A stretch of 35,618 nt of DNA from Rhodospirillaceae bacterium (GTDB lineage Bacteria; Pseudomonadota; Gammaproteobacteria; Steroidobacterales; Rariloculaceae): NCBI GenBank assembly GCA_024640685.1, contig JAHEEN010000012.1, positions 1-35,618 on the forward strand. Reading direction: 5' to 3'. The notes under the pieces were generated by a model that was not told the origin of the DNA, did not search any database, and saw nothing but the letters and a program-made list of their open reading frames with translations. The position numbers were made by a program, and so were the translations under genes. Shown here piece after piece: positions 8,082-16,838 of this stretch. The stretch's first letter is position 1. The number at the start of each line of letters is the position of its first letter.

Positions 8082-9158
8082 TCAAGGCTCGCGCACGAAC
8101 GACCATTCACCGGATACGTGCACCTCGCGCACTTCGGTCGCGACACCGTCGTCGTCTACCGTGAACACGAACCCGAGACCGCAGCTGCATTCGAACGACG
8201 TCTCGGAAAGTGGAATCAGCCGCGCCCGCCCGGTGCCCGTGAACTCCGCCTCGGCATACGGCGGTGTCCTCAGCAAGAACAGGTTGCCGTCCTCGAGCGT
8301 GACTTCGATGACAGCGTTCGAGCGCAGCCAATTGCCCGTATACGTCCCGACGTAGCGCTCGAGCACGTCGAGCGGCGCCTCGTACGAATCTTCCTCAACC
8401 TCGCTGATTGCGCCACCCCAGCGGCCGTCGTTCTCGGACGCCTCGTTGCAGATGACCTCGAGCATCACGTCGTCGGCCATGTACTCCATGTCGATCAGCG
8501 CACTGACGGGCTCGTCGAACGTGCCGGGATCGACGAACGTCACGTCGATCTGCATGTGGCCGAAATCGGTGCGCGTGTAGCGCTCCGTGACACGCAATGC
8601 CTCGGTATGCGGCAGGCCGTCGCGGTGCGTCCATGTCCTGTCGTTGTAGCCGTTGCTCTCGACGACGAGCGTGTCGCCGTCCCAGTAACCGACGGAATAA
8701 CCCATCCACGTCGGCAGCGGGTCGGGCTCGAGCTCACGGCCGTCCATGAATATTTCGCGATACGTCATATCGGCGTGCAGAATCGCGATCAAATTGGGGT
8801 TCTGCACGATGCGCCGATAACCGAATGTCGGCCCACCAAGTGCCAGCAGCCCGGGCCCGCTCGGCAGGCAGCGGAAACGTGGGTCGTCCTGGTAGTAGCG
8901 CGACTGATTTCCCTCGAGAATCTCGCGCGCCCATGGTTGCGCCTTCGCCGGGTCGAACACGCTGCCCTCGGCATGCTGCGGCAGCCATAGCCCCGTCAAC
9001 TCGGGACGCCCGTCGGCGCCGCGCGGAATTGGTGCAGACATATCCGGCGAGCCGTCGGCGTTGCGGGGAATACCCGGCGTCGGCAGCGACAGCCACTGAG
9101 CCGCGACCGGCGTTGTCGCGACCAACAAGAGCGCCAGAGCGGCGAAGTTTCTTTTCAT
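8082..9158 (-). CDS. Secreted protein of the 'LSGxW ... GDTLVVET' family, function unknown
   Basis: 358 residues with a Sec signal peptide (MKRNFAALALLLVATTPVAA, cleaved before QW). GGGGGA six bases before the ATG supports the start. The family signature appears in order: RPELTGLWLP (about 52-61), FRCLPSGPGLLALGG, RRIVQNPNLIAILHA, YREIFMDGRELEP, GYSVGYWDGDTLVVESNGYNDRTW, EALRVTERYTR, and FVDPGTFDEP. Residues after about 270 (VLERYVGTYTGNW and on) form an extra beta-rich module. It is probably a periplasmic beta-propeller- or lipocalin-like protein, but no activity is known to me. Three other proteins in this window carry the same core (27097-28227, 28248-29129, C-terminal half of 34007-35011). 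It is divergent from a DUF6152 gene. Confidence 0.75.
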   Translation of the reverse strand: MKRNFAALALLLVATTPVAAQWLSLPTPGIPRNADGSPDMSAPIPRGADGRPELTGLWLPQHAEGSVFDPAKAQPWAREILEGNQSRYYQDDPRFRCLPSGPGLLALGGPTFGYRRIVQNPNLIAILHADMTYREIFMDGRELEPDPLPTWMGYSVGYWDGDTLVVESNGYNDRTWTHRDGLPHTEALRVTERYTRTDFGHMQIDVTFVDPGTFDEPVSALIDMEYMADDVMLEVICNEASENDGRWGGAISEVEEDSYEAPLDVLERYVGTYTGNWLRSNAVIEVTLEDGNLFLLRTPPYAEAEFTGTGRARLIPLSETSFECSCGLGFVFTVDDDGVATEVREVHVSGEWSFVREP

Positions 9159-9220
9159 AATTCCCCCGATCGGAACCGTCGCCGGGGACCCGTTGTGTAC
9201 CCGATCCCGCCGTTCGCCAT

Positions 9221-9226
9221 TATACT
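9221..9226 (+). promoter_or_regulatory. Possible -10 element for the DUF6152 gene
   Basis: TATACT lies 40 bases before the ATG at 9267 in the 108-base divergent region. No convincing -35 is found 17 bases upstream. The AAAGGGGG sequence around 9249-9256 is the likely Shine-Dalgarno. Confidence 0.3.
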
Positions 9227-9266
9227 TCCGGAACTACGCATTTGATGCCAAAGGGGGCGTCACGGC

Positions 9267-9650
9267 ATGAAAGCGCTTTTCCTAACCGTCGTAGGCTCGG
9301 CCTGGCTACTCGCCGCCGCGCCGGCCGCACCGCACCATTCGTTTGCCGCCGAGTTCGACCTGAACCGCCCGATCGCAATTACGGGCACTGTCACGCGCAT
9401 CCAGTGGACGAACCCACATGCCTGGGTTCACGTCGACGTCGAGAATGACGGCAGCGTCGAGAGCTGGGCGATCGAGATGCTCGGCATCAATACGCTGATA
9501 CGGCGAGGCTGGACGCGTGAGACGCTGAGCCCGGGCGATAGGGTCGCCGTCGAAGGCTTCGGCGCGCGAGACGGCAGCACGACCGGCAACGCGTCGAGCG
9601 TCATGTTGGTCGATTCCGGAGAGATGCTCTGGGAGAGCCGCACGCAGTAA
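9267..9650 (+). CDS. DUF6152-type small secreted protein
   Basis: 127 residues. A hydrophobic signal (MKALFLTVVGSAWLLAAAPA) is followed by the family's opening APHHSFAAEFDLNRPIAITGTVTRIQWTNPHAWVHVDVEN. His23-His24 and the His of NPH (His51) are conserved in the two other DUF6152 domains of this window. The fold should be a small beta barrel of the nucleic-acid- or sugar-binding type; its function is not known. Here Pro precedes the HH pair, so signal peptidase probably cuts before Ala21 and leaves A-P-H-H at the N-terminus. The gene is divergent from a GDTLVVE-family gene (8082-9158), an association repeated elsewhere in the window. Confidence 0.85.
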   Translation: MKALFLTVVGSAWLLAAAPAAPHHSFAAEFDLNRPIAITGTVTRIQWTNPHAWVHVDVENDGSVESWAIEMLGINTLIRRGWTRETLSPGDRVAVEGFGARDGSTTGNASSVMLVDSGEMLWESRTQ

Positions 9651-9678
9651 CGATCGCCTTCGACCGACGGGGGTGATT

Positions 9679-10236
9679 CTAAGGGCCGCGGCGGTACGGA
9701 TACTCGGCGAATATTTGCGGCACGACGTCGTCGATGGCCCCCTGAACGTCGCGGCGCGCGGCCTCGGTGACGCGGCCGATCGCAATACCCTCCCAAACCA
9801 GCACGCCGCGCGCGCCGTCGACGAGATCGATATTGAGCGTACCTTCCGTGTATTGGCTGACCTGTCCGTCGTAGTAGCCCCGCCAGCCGATATACATTCC
9901 GTGCCGATAGGCGTAGTAGCCGTAACCGTAGTATGGGTCCGGCAATCGCTCCTGAATTTTTTCCTGTGTATCGACGTAGAAATTCACGAGGAGATCGCCA
10001 CCGTCCTCGATATGGCGATAGCCACGCGCCTGTAGCTCACGGTCGACGGCGCTACGCAAAAACTGCGTCAACAGCGTCGTTGGCCCGCCCGGCTCATCGG
10101 TACCGAGCTGCGCTGTGTAGCTGTAAGTCTCAAAGGCGGAGAAGTCGGCCACGGGACTCTCGGTCGAGTAGATCCTCGGCGTGCTTGCACATGCGGCGAG
10201 AACGCCAGCGACCAATACGACGGCTATCGCTTTCAC
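9679..10236 (-). CDS. DUF4136 lipoprotein
   Basis: 185 residues starting with a GTG at 10236. The N-terminus MKAIAVVLVAGVLAAC has a lipobox (LAAC, Cys16), so the mature protein is lipid-anchored. After it come VADFSAFETYSYT, FLRSAVDRELQARGYRHIEDGGDLLVNFYVDTQEK, a Tyr/Gly-rich stretch YYGYGYYAYRHG, and the ending TLNIDLVDGARGVLVWEGIAIGRV, then AIDDVVPQIFAEYP. These are the standard DUF4136 elements. The role is unknown, probably in the outer membrane or periplasm. The gene converges with the DUF6152 gene, with 28 bases between their ends. Confidence 0.9.
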   Translation of the reverse strand: MKAIAVVLVAGVLAACASTPRIYSTESPVADFSAFETYSYTAQLGTDEPGGPTTLLTQFLRSAVDRELQARGYRHIEDGGDLLVNFYVDTQEKIQERLPDPYYGYGYYAYRHGMYIGWRGYYDGQVSQYTEGTLNIDLVDGARGVLVWEGIAIGRVTEAARRDVQGAIDDVVPQIFAEYPYRRGP

Positions 10237-10337
10237 TGCACCACCATCTCTAGTGAAAGCCAGAACATAGCCAGCCGGTTACCGAATCAGAATCGGGAGA
10301 TTTACCTATCTTAGACGTGGACGATCACAACCCGGCG

Positions 10338-10363
10338 CGATCGACCGTTGTAATAGTCGATCG
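10338..10363 (-). terminator. Hairpin downstream of the NHL gene
   Basis: The arms cgatcgac and gtcgatcg are perfectly complementary over eight bases with a ten-base loop, starting 15 bases after the stop of the 10378-11454 gene on the minus strand. No T-run follows, so it may be an mRNA 3' stabiliser or a weak terminator. Confidence 0.3.
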
Positions 10364-10377
10364 TCGAGCTTGCGTTC

Positions 10378-11454
10378 CTAACGCCGCTCGTAGCGTACGA
10401 CCTGCCGCGGCCCGACCTCGGCACCGATGATGACGCCGTCATCGGTCGCAGCGACGCCCTCAGCCGCACTGCTGCCACCGCGTGGATCGGGGTCCGGAAT
10501 AAAATAATCGACCGAACCATCTTTCGCGCTGCCGACGCGGATGCCGCGCAGGAACGGGCTTGGCGGACCGCCATACTCGGGCAGCTCCAGGCTCGACTCG
10601 GAATCGGCGACGTACATGACGTCGTTGCTGTCGATGTGGATGCCGCTCGGACGGCCGAACTGATACCAGCACTCGATGAAATTACCGTCCTGATCGTAGA
10701 TCTGGATGCGGTTGTTGTCGCGGTCGCCGATGTACAAACGCCCCTGCGAGTCGAGCTCGAGCGCATGCAGGCTCGAGAATTGCCCGGTGCCGCACGGCCC
10801 GAAGCCCGGCACGCCCCACTCCATCAGGTATTTGCCGTTGCGGTCGAACTTGACCATGCGCTCGTTCGTGCCCTCGGCGTGGCCGTCGGCAACAAAGATG
10901 TCGCCGTTGCGTCCGACGACGACGTCGGACGGCGCGCTGAACGTGTTCGTGCCGCGTCCCGCCACGGTCCGCGTGCCTAGCTGCATCAAGACCTCGCCTT
11001 GGGGTGTGAACTTCGTGACCTGCTGACCGACGTCGCCGCCGGCGCCGCGGCCGTCGAGCGGGAGCGGATCGGTCACCCAGATGTTACCGTCGTAATCGAC
11101 GTGGATGCCGTGCGGAAATGCGAATAGGCGGCTACCGAAGCTGCCGAGGAAGTTGCCGTCGGCATCGTAGTGCAAGATCGGATCGAGGTCAGAGCCGACG
11201 CACGTGTTCGAGCCGCAGCGATCGATGACCCAGAATGTGCCGTCGGTCGGATCGACGTCGACACCGGCCGTCGAACCCCAAGTCCGGTTGTCCGGAAGGG
11301 GTAGCCGCTGCCCACGCCAAGGATTCGGCAAGTCGTTTGTCGGCTCCCACCAGCGCGCCTTCGGCGCGTTTCTATTCTGCGCGGTCAGCGCCATCGGTAA
11401 TGCCGCAAGCACTGCAACCACAGCGATGAGCCAACCGGCTCTAGGCTTTATCAT
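10378..11454 (-). CDS. Secreted NHL-repeat beta-propeller protein (amidating-lyase-like)
   Basis: 358 residues with a Sec signal (hydrophobic to about residue 25, cleaved near LTA-QN). A strong Shine-Dalgarno AGGGGGA precedes the ATG. The repeats have NHL character: GVDVDPTDGTFWVIDRCGSNT, LHYDADGNFLGSFG.RLFAFPHGIHVDYDGNIWVTD, FSAPSDVVVGRNGDIFVADGH, SSLHALELDSQGRLYIGDRDNNRIQIYDQDGNFI, PSGIHIDSNDVMYVADSES. This corresponds to a six-bladed propeller resembling peptidyl-alpha-hydroxyglycine alpha-amidating lyase. Whether catalytic residues are kept cannot be judged by eye. It is likely periplasmic. It stands alone, with 174 bases separating it from the TPR gene upstream, and no special link to its neighbours is seen. 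Confidence 0.85.
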   Translation of the reverse strand: MIKPRAGWLIAVVAVLAALPMALTAQNRNAPKARWWEPTNDLPNPWRGQRLPLPDNRTWGSTAGVDVDPTDGTFWVIDRCGSNTCVGSDLDPILHYDADGNFLGSFGSRLFAFPHGIHVDYDGNIWVTDPLPLDGRGAGGDVGQQVTKFTPQGEVLMQLGTRTVAGRGTNTFSAPSDVVVGRNGDIFVADGHAEGTNERMVKFDRNGKYLMEWGVPGFGPCGTGQFSSLHALELDSQGRLYIGDRDNNRIQIYDQDGNFIECWYQFGRPSGIHIDSNDVMYVADSESSLELPEYGGPPSPFLRGIRVGSAKDGSVDYFIPDPDPRGGSSAAEGVAATDDGVIIGAEVGPRQVVRYERR

Positions 11455-11628
11455 CGGATCCCCCTGCTGTTCTCGTTCTTGACAAGGTCGGCGACCGACC
11501 CCAGTCGACGCACCGCAGCCTGCTAGCTTAACCCGACTTCGAGCCCGCGTGTGAGCTCGAGACAGCTACCTCGCACCGGCACACGCGCCGAAACCACCCC
11601 GCTGCTTCGTGCCCCAAAGAATCGGGCG

Positions 11629-13425
11629 CTACTCAGGCAACGTGACTCTGAAATCGAGCGCCTCGAGCTGCTCGGGCGCGACGCCCATGCGATACAGAAG
11701 CTGATCCCAACGGGGGTCGTCGTGCAGCTTGCTGAACATGATGGCGCGGGAGATCGTCCGTGGAAACCCTTGACGCCTACCCTCGATGTGCGCTTCGATC
11801 GCCGCAAATGCAGCGTCGGCGTTACCCACGTATGCGTACACTTCCGCGACCGCAAGATGGGTGTCGTCGAGCCTCTCGAGCTCCGAGAGCGCGGATTCGT
11901 AGGCATCGAGGTTACCCAGATCGTAGCTTGCGAGCGCAACACCCCTGGCTCGATCTATGGCACTGCCGCTATTGACGGGATCGATCTGCCGGAACTCTGC
12001 TAACGCCGCTGCCGGATCACCCATCAGCAGGAAGCTTTCGCCGAGCGCGTAGTGGACGGGTCGATCGGGCCGTAGCGCATTAGCAGATCTAAGTGTGGTC
12101 ACCGCATCGTCGAAGCGGCCTGCATCCCGATAGTTACGCGCGAGCAAGTACGCACAATCGTCGCACATCGGGTCACGCGTAACTGCGAACTCACCCACCC
12201 TAATCGCGTCATCGAGACTAGCGAACGTGCCGATGAACGAACCATTGTTGCCGAGAATTTCTGTATTCCTTGGGTCGACATCGAGCGCGCGCTCGATAAA
12301 GCGAACCCGAGTGGCGATATCGTCATCGATCTGACTTGCCAGGTATCCTGCCCACGCGTTCGCAACCGCGCTGTCCGCATCGAGACTCAGCGCCTGCTGC
12401 ACGTATTGGCGCGCTAGCCGCGCACCTTCCTCAGGTGGTAGAAAGCCGCGCCGGCCCTTACTCCAGTACAACCGACCGAGCTCGACGACAGCCGTCACGT
12501 AGTCGGGGTCGATCTCGAGCGCTTCACGCAGCGCTGCTTCTGCAGCCGGGTAGCTCTGCTCGAGTCGCTCGTCCAATATATGGTGGGCCTGTAGATACAG
12601 CGAATACGCCATCGGATCGATGCTGGCAGCAACAGGCAGCTCGTCGAGCAACGCAACCTGGAGCTGATCGAGGACACTCATCGCAATTTCATTTTGGACG
12701 GCGAGAATATCGCGTAGGTTGCGATCGAATATATTTGACCAGACTTGCGTATCCGATCGCGCGTCGATTAGCTGTACTCCGATTCTGACTCGGTCGCCGA
12801 TGCGCTGCACCGATCCCTCGAGCACGTGATCGACATTCAGTCGTTCGGCAATCGTCGGCACGTCGACGGTCGAGTCTCTGAACGAGAACGACGATGAACG
12901 CGACGTCACTCTGAAGTCGGGGACTGTCGCAAGCAGTCCGATGAGCTCAGCAGCAATCCCGTCCGAGAAATAGCCTTCGTTCCGTTGTGGACTCAGATCG
13001 AGAAACGGTAACACCGCGATTGAAGCCTGATCGGTCGGAGAGCGATCGTCATCCACGTCGCGGACGAGGTCGCGAGCGAGCAAGAATCCCACTGCGAGTA
13101 CGAGCGTGCCGATAATTACCCAATTGACCGTCCGGCGGTCGAACTTGACGGGATGCCCTGCTTCGAGAGCCTCCTCACGCTGCACGCCGTCCGGCGTAAG
13201 CTCGTAGAACCAAGCAACGATCAGAACAATGGGAAACCCGATCGCAGTTGCTCCGATCAGTGCCTGAATGATCCATGTCGGCGCGCTAAAATTCGAGAGC
13301 ACCGTGTCTGCGACCTGGACTAACAACCACGCGGAAGCTAAGTACGCCAATCCAACTCGGTAGACGTTGCGCCGTCCGAGCTCTCGCCAGACTGAGGATT
13401 TGCTGGTCAAGATCCGCGGCCCCAA
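11629..13425 (-). CDS. Membrane TPR protein with TolB/FlgO-like domain
   Basis: About 598 residues from a TTG at 13425; a second TTG at 13410 overlaps the TonB-receptor stop as TTGA. Residues about 20-75 hold two membrane helices in the typical arrangement NVYRVGLAYLASAWLLVQVADTV ... IVLIVAWFYELTPDGVQRE, and a third lies near 98-118. Then comes a TolB_N/FlgO-like domain, IAVLPFLDLSPQRNEGYFSDGIAAELIGLLA, through VDHVLEGSVQRIGDRVRIGVQLIDARSDTQVWS (about 134-245). The rest (280-590) is TPR. This family often carries a winged-helix or adenylate-cyclase domain in front; here it is absent. It probably senses or scaffolds at the inner membrane and is translationally coupled to the TonB receptor. Confidence 0.85.
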   Translation of the reverse strand: MGPRILTSKSSVWRELGRRNVYRVGLAYLASAWLLVQVADTVLSNFSAPTWIIQALIGATAIGFPIVLIVAWFYELTPDGVQREEALEAGHPVKFDRRTVNWVIIGTLVLAVGFLLARDLVRDVDDDRSPTDQASIAVLPFLDLSPQRNEGYFSDGIAAELIGLLATVPDFRVTSRSSSFSFRDSTVDVPTIAERLNVDHVLEGSVQRIGDRVRIGVQLIDARSDTQVWSNIFDRNLRDILAVQNEIAMSVLDQLQVALLDELPVAASIDPMAYSLYLQAHHILDERLEQSYPAAEAALREALEIDPDYVTAVVELGRLYWSKGRRGFLPPEEGARLARQYVQQALSLDADSAVANAWAGYLASQIDDDIATRVRFIERALDVDPRNTEILGNNGSFIGTFASLDDAIRVGEFAVTRDPMCDDCAYLLARNYRDAGRFDDAVTTLRSANALRPDRPVHYALGESFLLMGDPAAALAEFRQIDPVNSGSAIDRARGVALASYDLGNLDAYESALSELERLDDTHLAVAEVYAYVGNADAAFAAIEAHIEGRRQGFPRTISRAIMFSKLHDDPRWDQLLYRMGVAPEQLEALDFRVTLPE

Positions 13426-15935
13426 CGCGTCGAGAACTCAAGCCCCCACGTTTCCGGCTGCTCGTAGCGATAGCCGTAGACCCCGCGACCTCGACCACAG
13501 AGCTCGAAAATACGCTCGTCCGAAATGTTGTTTCCGAATAAAGCGATCTGATAGCCGCCATCGGCTGGCTCGTAAGTCAGGCGCGCGCGCCACTTCGTGT
13601 AGTCGTACTCGCGTTGACAGAACTCGAATACGAGAGGTAGCCCCTCGAGAGGGCCGAACGTGGGGGTTCTGGATTCTCGATACGCGCCGATCATTGGTGT
13701 CAACGTCGCACCGTTAGGAAGCTGGAACCGCTGCTCGAGTGACGCGTTGATCGCCCACTCCCGACTGCCGCCACCGGCATTGTCGGTCAAGCGGTAGATG
13801 CCTTGCTCGAGAGCTTCCTCATCGATATAGCTGTATGACGACGTCTCGTAATCGGTTAGGCCGAGGTCGAACACAGCAAAACTATCCCGCCACAAACTCG
13901 CGCGCAGCTCGAGCTCGATACCGACGATATCGGCTGATGCGACGTTTGCAACGATGCCGACGGTATCGTCGCCACCCCCGAATTGCCCTTCGCTATTGTC
14001 GAGCACGAAGTCTTCCTGGATGTTCGAGTAATCCATGAAGAACAATGCCGTGTTGAGTCTCAGCCGACCGTTGCCGAATGTGCCCTTGAAGCCGAGCTCG
14101 TAGTTGTCGAGGTGCTCGGGATCATATGCCTGATATGGCTGAAGCAGGTCGGCCGCAGGATTTGTCACGGACGTGTTGAGCTCGTTGTTGAAACCACCCG
14201 TCAAAAACCCTTCTGCGTATAGTAAATAGAGTATTCCGTTGTCTAATCGACTACCTTCGGCAAGCCGCCGCGTGAGACTGACCATCGGTGTGAACTCGCT
14301 GAATGTCGCCGACCCCGCGTTGAAAAAGCCGTTGTCCACAACCGTCAAGTTGTTCATGATCAGATCGAAACTTCCGAGCCCAAAGTCGTTTGTACGTTCG
14401 TAGTTGCTGATATGAAATTCGATATTGTTGAACTCGCGTTTGTCTTCCGTATAGCGAAGACCAAGATCCAGATCCCAAGTCTCATTGAGCGAATAGCTCA
14501 GATGGCCGAACGCGCCCAAAGACTCGTTCCACACGCTGCCGTTCTTGAAGAATGTCGGTGGACCCGCCGTGAACGGCCGACCTAGAGCTTGGACTTTATC
14601 GGGCGCGAGTTCGAAGAAGAGCCCGGTTTGCGGTAGACACCCGACGTCGTTGTCTGCCTCGAAGTCGTGCCGCTCGACCCAGAGCGTATAGCAGTCGTTA
14701 TTTCCCGTCAGCGCCTCGTCATCGAAGTAATTCACGCCAACGATGAAGTCCAAGCGACTGTTCACGACACCTTCGAGCAGCACCTCGAAATTACGCGTGA
14801 CGTTGGTATTCGGGTCGTCGCCAACCGTGCCGAGCGCATCGATACGGAATGGCGTGAAGTCACGGTCGAAGAGATAGTCATAACCGATATGGCGATAAGA
14901 CGCGTTGATACGAACACCGAGATTCTCGAGGGCACCCACCGGTTCGCCAGCATCCCAACGCGCTGCCATGAAAAAGCCATCCTGATCAACGTTCGAGAAA
15001 GTGAGCTTCTCGGAGGACATCACATAAGGGCCAAGCGCTGCATCGGCGTCGCACTGAGCGCGAAAGAGTATGCTGCCGGGATCCCCATAGAAACGTGCGC
15101 CGCCCCAAGCGGGCAGATTGCCGTCGCCCGTCGAGCACTGACCGGGATTGTTGTCATCGCGCTGCCGCGCGATGCTCAGCGTCGCATCGATCGTCCAATG
15201 CTCGTCCGGCGTAAATCTCAGGGTTCCGGTCATCGCCCTGAGATCGCGGCCGCCCGTCCAAAAATCGAGGTAGCGGTTGTAGTAATAGCCATCGTCGCGT
15301 TCGCTCGCAGCCGCGATTCGTGCCGATACCCGATCGGAGACTTGGAAATTCAGCATGCCACGCACGTCGCGACGCCCATACTCGCCGGCACGTAGCAATA
15401 GGCTCGACTCGAACTCCGGTCGCGGCTTGGCCGAGATGATATTGATGGCCCCACCGGTCGTGTTCTTACCAAACAACGTACCTTGCGGACCGCGTAGCAC
15501 TTCGATTCGCTCGATGTCGAGCGTGCTCATGAATGCTCCGATCGAGTGCGGTATATAGTGCCCGTCGATATACATCCCGGTGCCAAACGGAAAAATTGGG
15601 TCGGGACTGCCTCCGCCGATGCCACGAATGGTGATCTCAGTCTGATTTGCCCGAGCGCTCTGCTCGATCTGCAGATTCGGTACGAGCTCGTCGACCGTGT
15701 CGAGGTAGTACACACCCTGCACGCGCATCGTGTCAGCGTTCAAGGCAGCGATAGATAGCGGCAGGCTTTGAATGTCTTCTTCCCGGCGCCGCGCCGTGAC
15801 GATGATTTCCTCGAGGACTCCCGAGTAGCTTTCCTGCGCAGGTGCAGCGCTCATGAGGAATTGCGCAACTCCGGCAGCCACCGAAGCCGGAACAACCAGC
15901 TCGGTTAAAAACCTACTTACCCACTTCGCAGCCAA
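13407..15935 (-). CDS. TonB-dependent outer membrane receptor
   Basis: 842 residues from a TTG at 15935. A hydrophobic signal runs to about residue 30 (SAAPAQ). The TonB box and plug start read LEEIIVTARRREEDIQSLPLSIAAL (about 41-65), followed by RANQTEITIRGIGGG, IERIEVLRGPQGTLFGKNTTGGAINIISAKP and a 22-strand-type barrel ending in PETWGLEFSTRW. It imports a large or scarce substrate across the outer membrane using TonB. The type resembles receptors of sphingomonads and marine gammaproteobacteria that take up complex organics. It lies between the bicupin gene (21 bases upstream) and the TPR gene (overlapping), so the three form one operon. No iron box is evident and the substrate is unknown. 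Confidence 0.93.
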   Translation of the reverse strand: MAAKWVSRFLTELVVPASVAAGVAQFLMSAAPAQESYSGVLEEIIVTARRREEDIQSLPLSIAALNADTMRVQGVYYLDTVDELVPNLQIEQSARANQTEITIRGIGGGSPDPIFPFGTGMYIDGHYIPHSIGAFMSTLDIERIEVLRGPQGTLFGKNTTGGAINIISAKPRPEFESSLLLRAGEYGRRDVRGMLNFQVSDRVSARIAAASERDDGYYYNRYLDFWTGGRDLRAMTGTLRFTPDEHWTIDATLSIARQRDDNNPGQCSTGDGNLPAWGGARFYGDPGSILFRAQCDADAALGPYVMSSEKLTFSNVDQDGFFMAARWDAGEPVGALENLGVRINASYRHIGYDYLFDRDFTPFRIDALGTVGDDPNTNVTRNFEVLLEGVVNSRLDFIVGVNYFDDEALTGNNDCYTLWVERHDFEADNDVGCLPQTGLFFELAPDKVQALGRPFTAGPPTFFKNGSVWNESLGAFGHLSYSLNETWDLDLGLRYTEDKREFNNIEFHISNYERTNDFGLGSFDLIMNNLTVVDNGFFNAGSATFSEFTPMVSLTRRLAEGSRLDNGILYLLYAEGFLTGGFNNELNTSVTNPAADLLQPYQAYDPEHLDNYELGFKGTFGNGRLRLNTALFFMDYSNIQEDFVLDNSEGQFGGGDDTVGIVANVASADIVGIELELRASLWRDSFAVFDLGLTDYETSSYSYIDEEALEQGIYRLTDNAGGGSREWAINASLEQRFQLPNGATLTPMIGAYRESRTPTFGPLEGLPLVFEFCQREYDYTKWRARLTYEPADGGYQIALFGNNISDERIFELCGRGRGVYGYRYEQPETWGLEFSTRWGRGS

Positions 15936-15956
15936 CAGGTCGCCCCGCGTCGTGAT

Positions 15957-16670
15957 CTACTTCACTTCGAACTCGATGAACTCGACGATCGTCGAACCCG
16001 TGTTCTCTACGACCCGGGTTTGGTCCGCGTCTTGCCAGATGAACTCGCCGCTGTTCGGCGCCATACCGCGCGGCGCCGCACCCGGCACGAGCTCGTCGAT
16101 GACACCGCCGCGGACATAGATACGCAAGCCCGGTGCCGTCTGCGTGATGCGGCCGGTGGCCTCGCCAGGCTCGAGGACGATGCGCCATGCGCGCACGCGC
16201 GCGTTGTCGAGCACCTGCTCGTAACCAGCCGCGCCTGCGCGACTCGACGCGGAGTAGCCGCGCGCGCCGTCACCCTTCAGGATGAACGACACATTGTGAA
16301 ACGGGGTCGGCCCGACGTTCGTCGCCTTGTGCGTGTAGTGCCCGCGTTCGGTCACGTTATTGAAGGAAACGCGGCCGGGCAGCGCCTGACTCGAGGACGG
16401 CGGCGTGATTTTCTCCTCCCCGTAGTCCTGGTTCGTGCGAATTGCCGGCGAAAGGTTCACGGACACCGAATCCGCATAGTGCGTATGAAAGCCGGTGTCT
16501 CGGCTCGGCGGAATGTTGATCCGCAGGACGATCATCTCGTCATTCTCAATAATTGGCACATGAAACGGCGCTTCGTGCATCAGCACCGGATCGTCCTTGC
16601 TCTGCGCATTTGCAGGCATTGAGCATACGGCTGCAGCGACCAGCAACGCCGTCGGAATGAACTGCCTCAT
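15957..16670 (-). CDS. Secreted bicupin-like protein
   Basis: 237 residues from the ATG at 16670, preceded by AGGGGG and starting the signal peptide MRQFIPTALLVAAAVCSMPANA. A longer frame to 16748 lacks support. Two cupin-like halves are seen. The first contains FHTHYADSVSVNLS (metal-binding His pattern) and VSFNNVTERGHYTHKATN. The second contains ARVRAWRIVLEPGEATGRITQTAPGLRIYVRGG and ends with STIVEFIEFEVK. The second half lacks the paired His, so only one metal site is expected. It is likely a periplasmic binding or sensor protein, or a small dioxygenase- or isomerase-like enzyme. It leads the operon with the TonB receptor and the TPR protein, suggesting a role around the receptor's substrate. 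Confidence 0.75.
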   Translation of the reverse strand: MRQFIPTALLVAAAVCSMPANAQSKDDPVLMHEAPFHVPIIENDEMIVLRINIPPSRDTGFHTHYADSVSVNLSPAIRTNQDYGEEKITPPSSSQALPGRVSFNNVTERGHYTHKATNVGPTPFHNVSFILKGDGARGYSASSRAGAAGYEQVLDNARVRAWRIVLEPGEATGRITQTAPGLRIYVRGGVIDELVPGAAPRGMAPNSGEFIWQDADQTRVVENTGSTIVEFIEFEVK

Positions 16671-16746
16671 TGAATGCCCCCTTGTCGTTCGTGGCCTTTT
16701 TTCGATCGGACTGCCTGCGTCCGAGCCGTATGTGACGGCTGATCGC

Positions 16747-16755
16747 ATCCTAGCA
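16747..16755 (-). promoter_or_regulatory. Possible extended -10 promoter of the bicupin-TonB-TPR operon
   Basis: On the minus strand TGCTAGGAT (TG-n-TAGGAT) matches an extended -10 element about 75 bases before the bicupin ATG. The -35 region is poor, which is acceptable for extended -10 promoters. Confidence 0.3.
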
Positions 16756-16819
16756 CCGTTTTCGCAGTCGACAGTACCGTCAGGACAAGACCGAGGGCCG
16801 ATCGGGCCGTTGGCCGCGC

Positions 16820-16837
16820 GCCCTGGCGCCGCAGGGC
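16820..16837 (-). terminator. GC-rich hairpin just after the GerW cassette
   Basis: gccctg and cagggc form a perfect six-pair stem around gcgccg, beginning right after the stop of the 88-residue gene. No T-run follows, so it is only a weak terminator candidate. Confidence 0.25.
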
Positions 16838-16838
16838 T

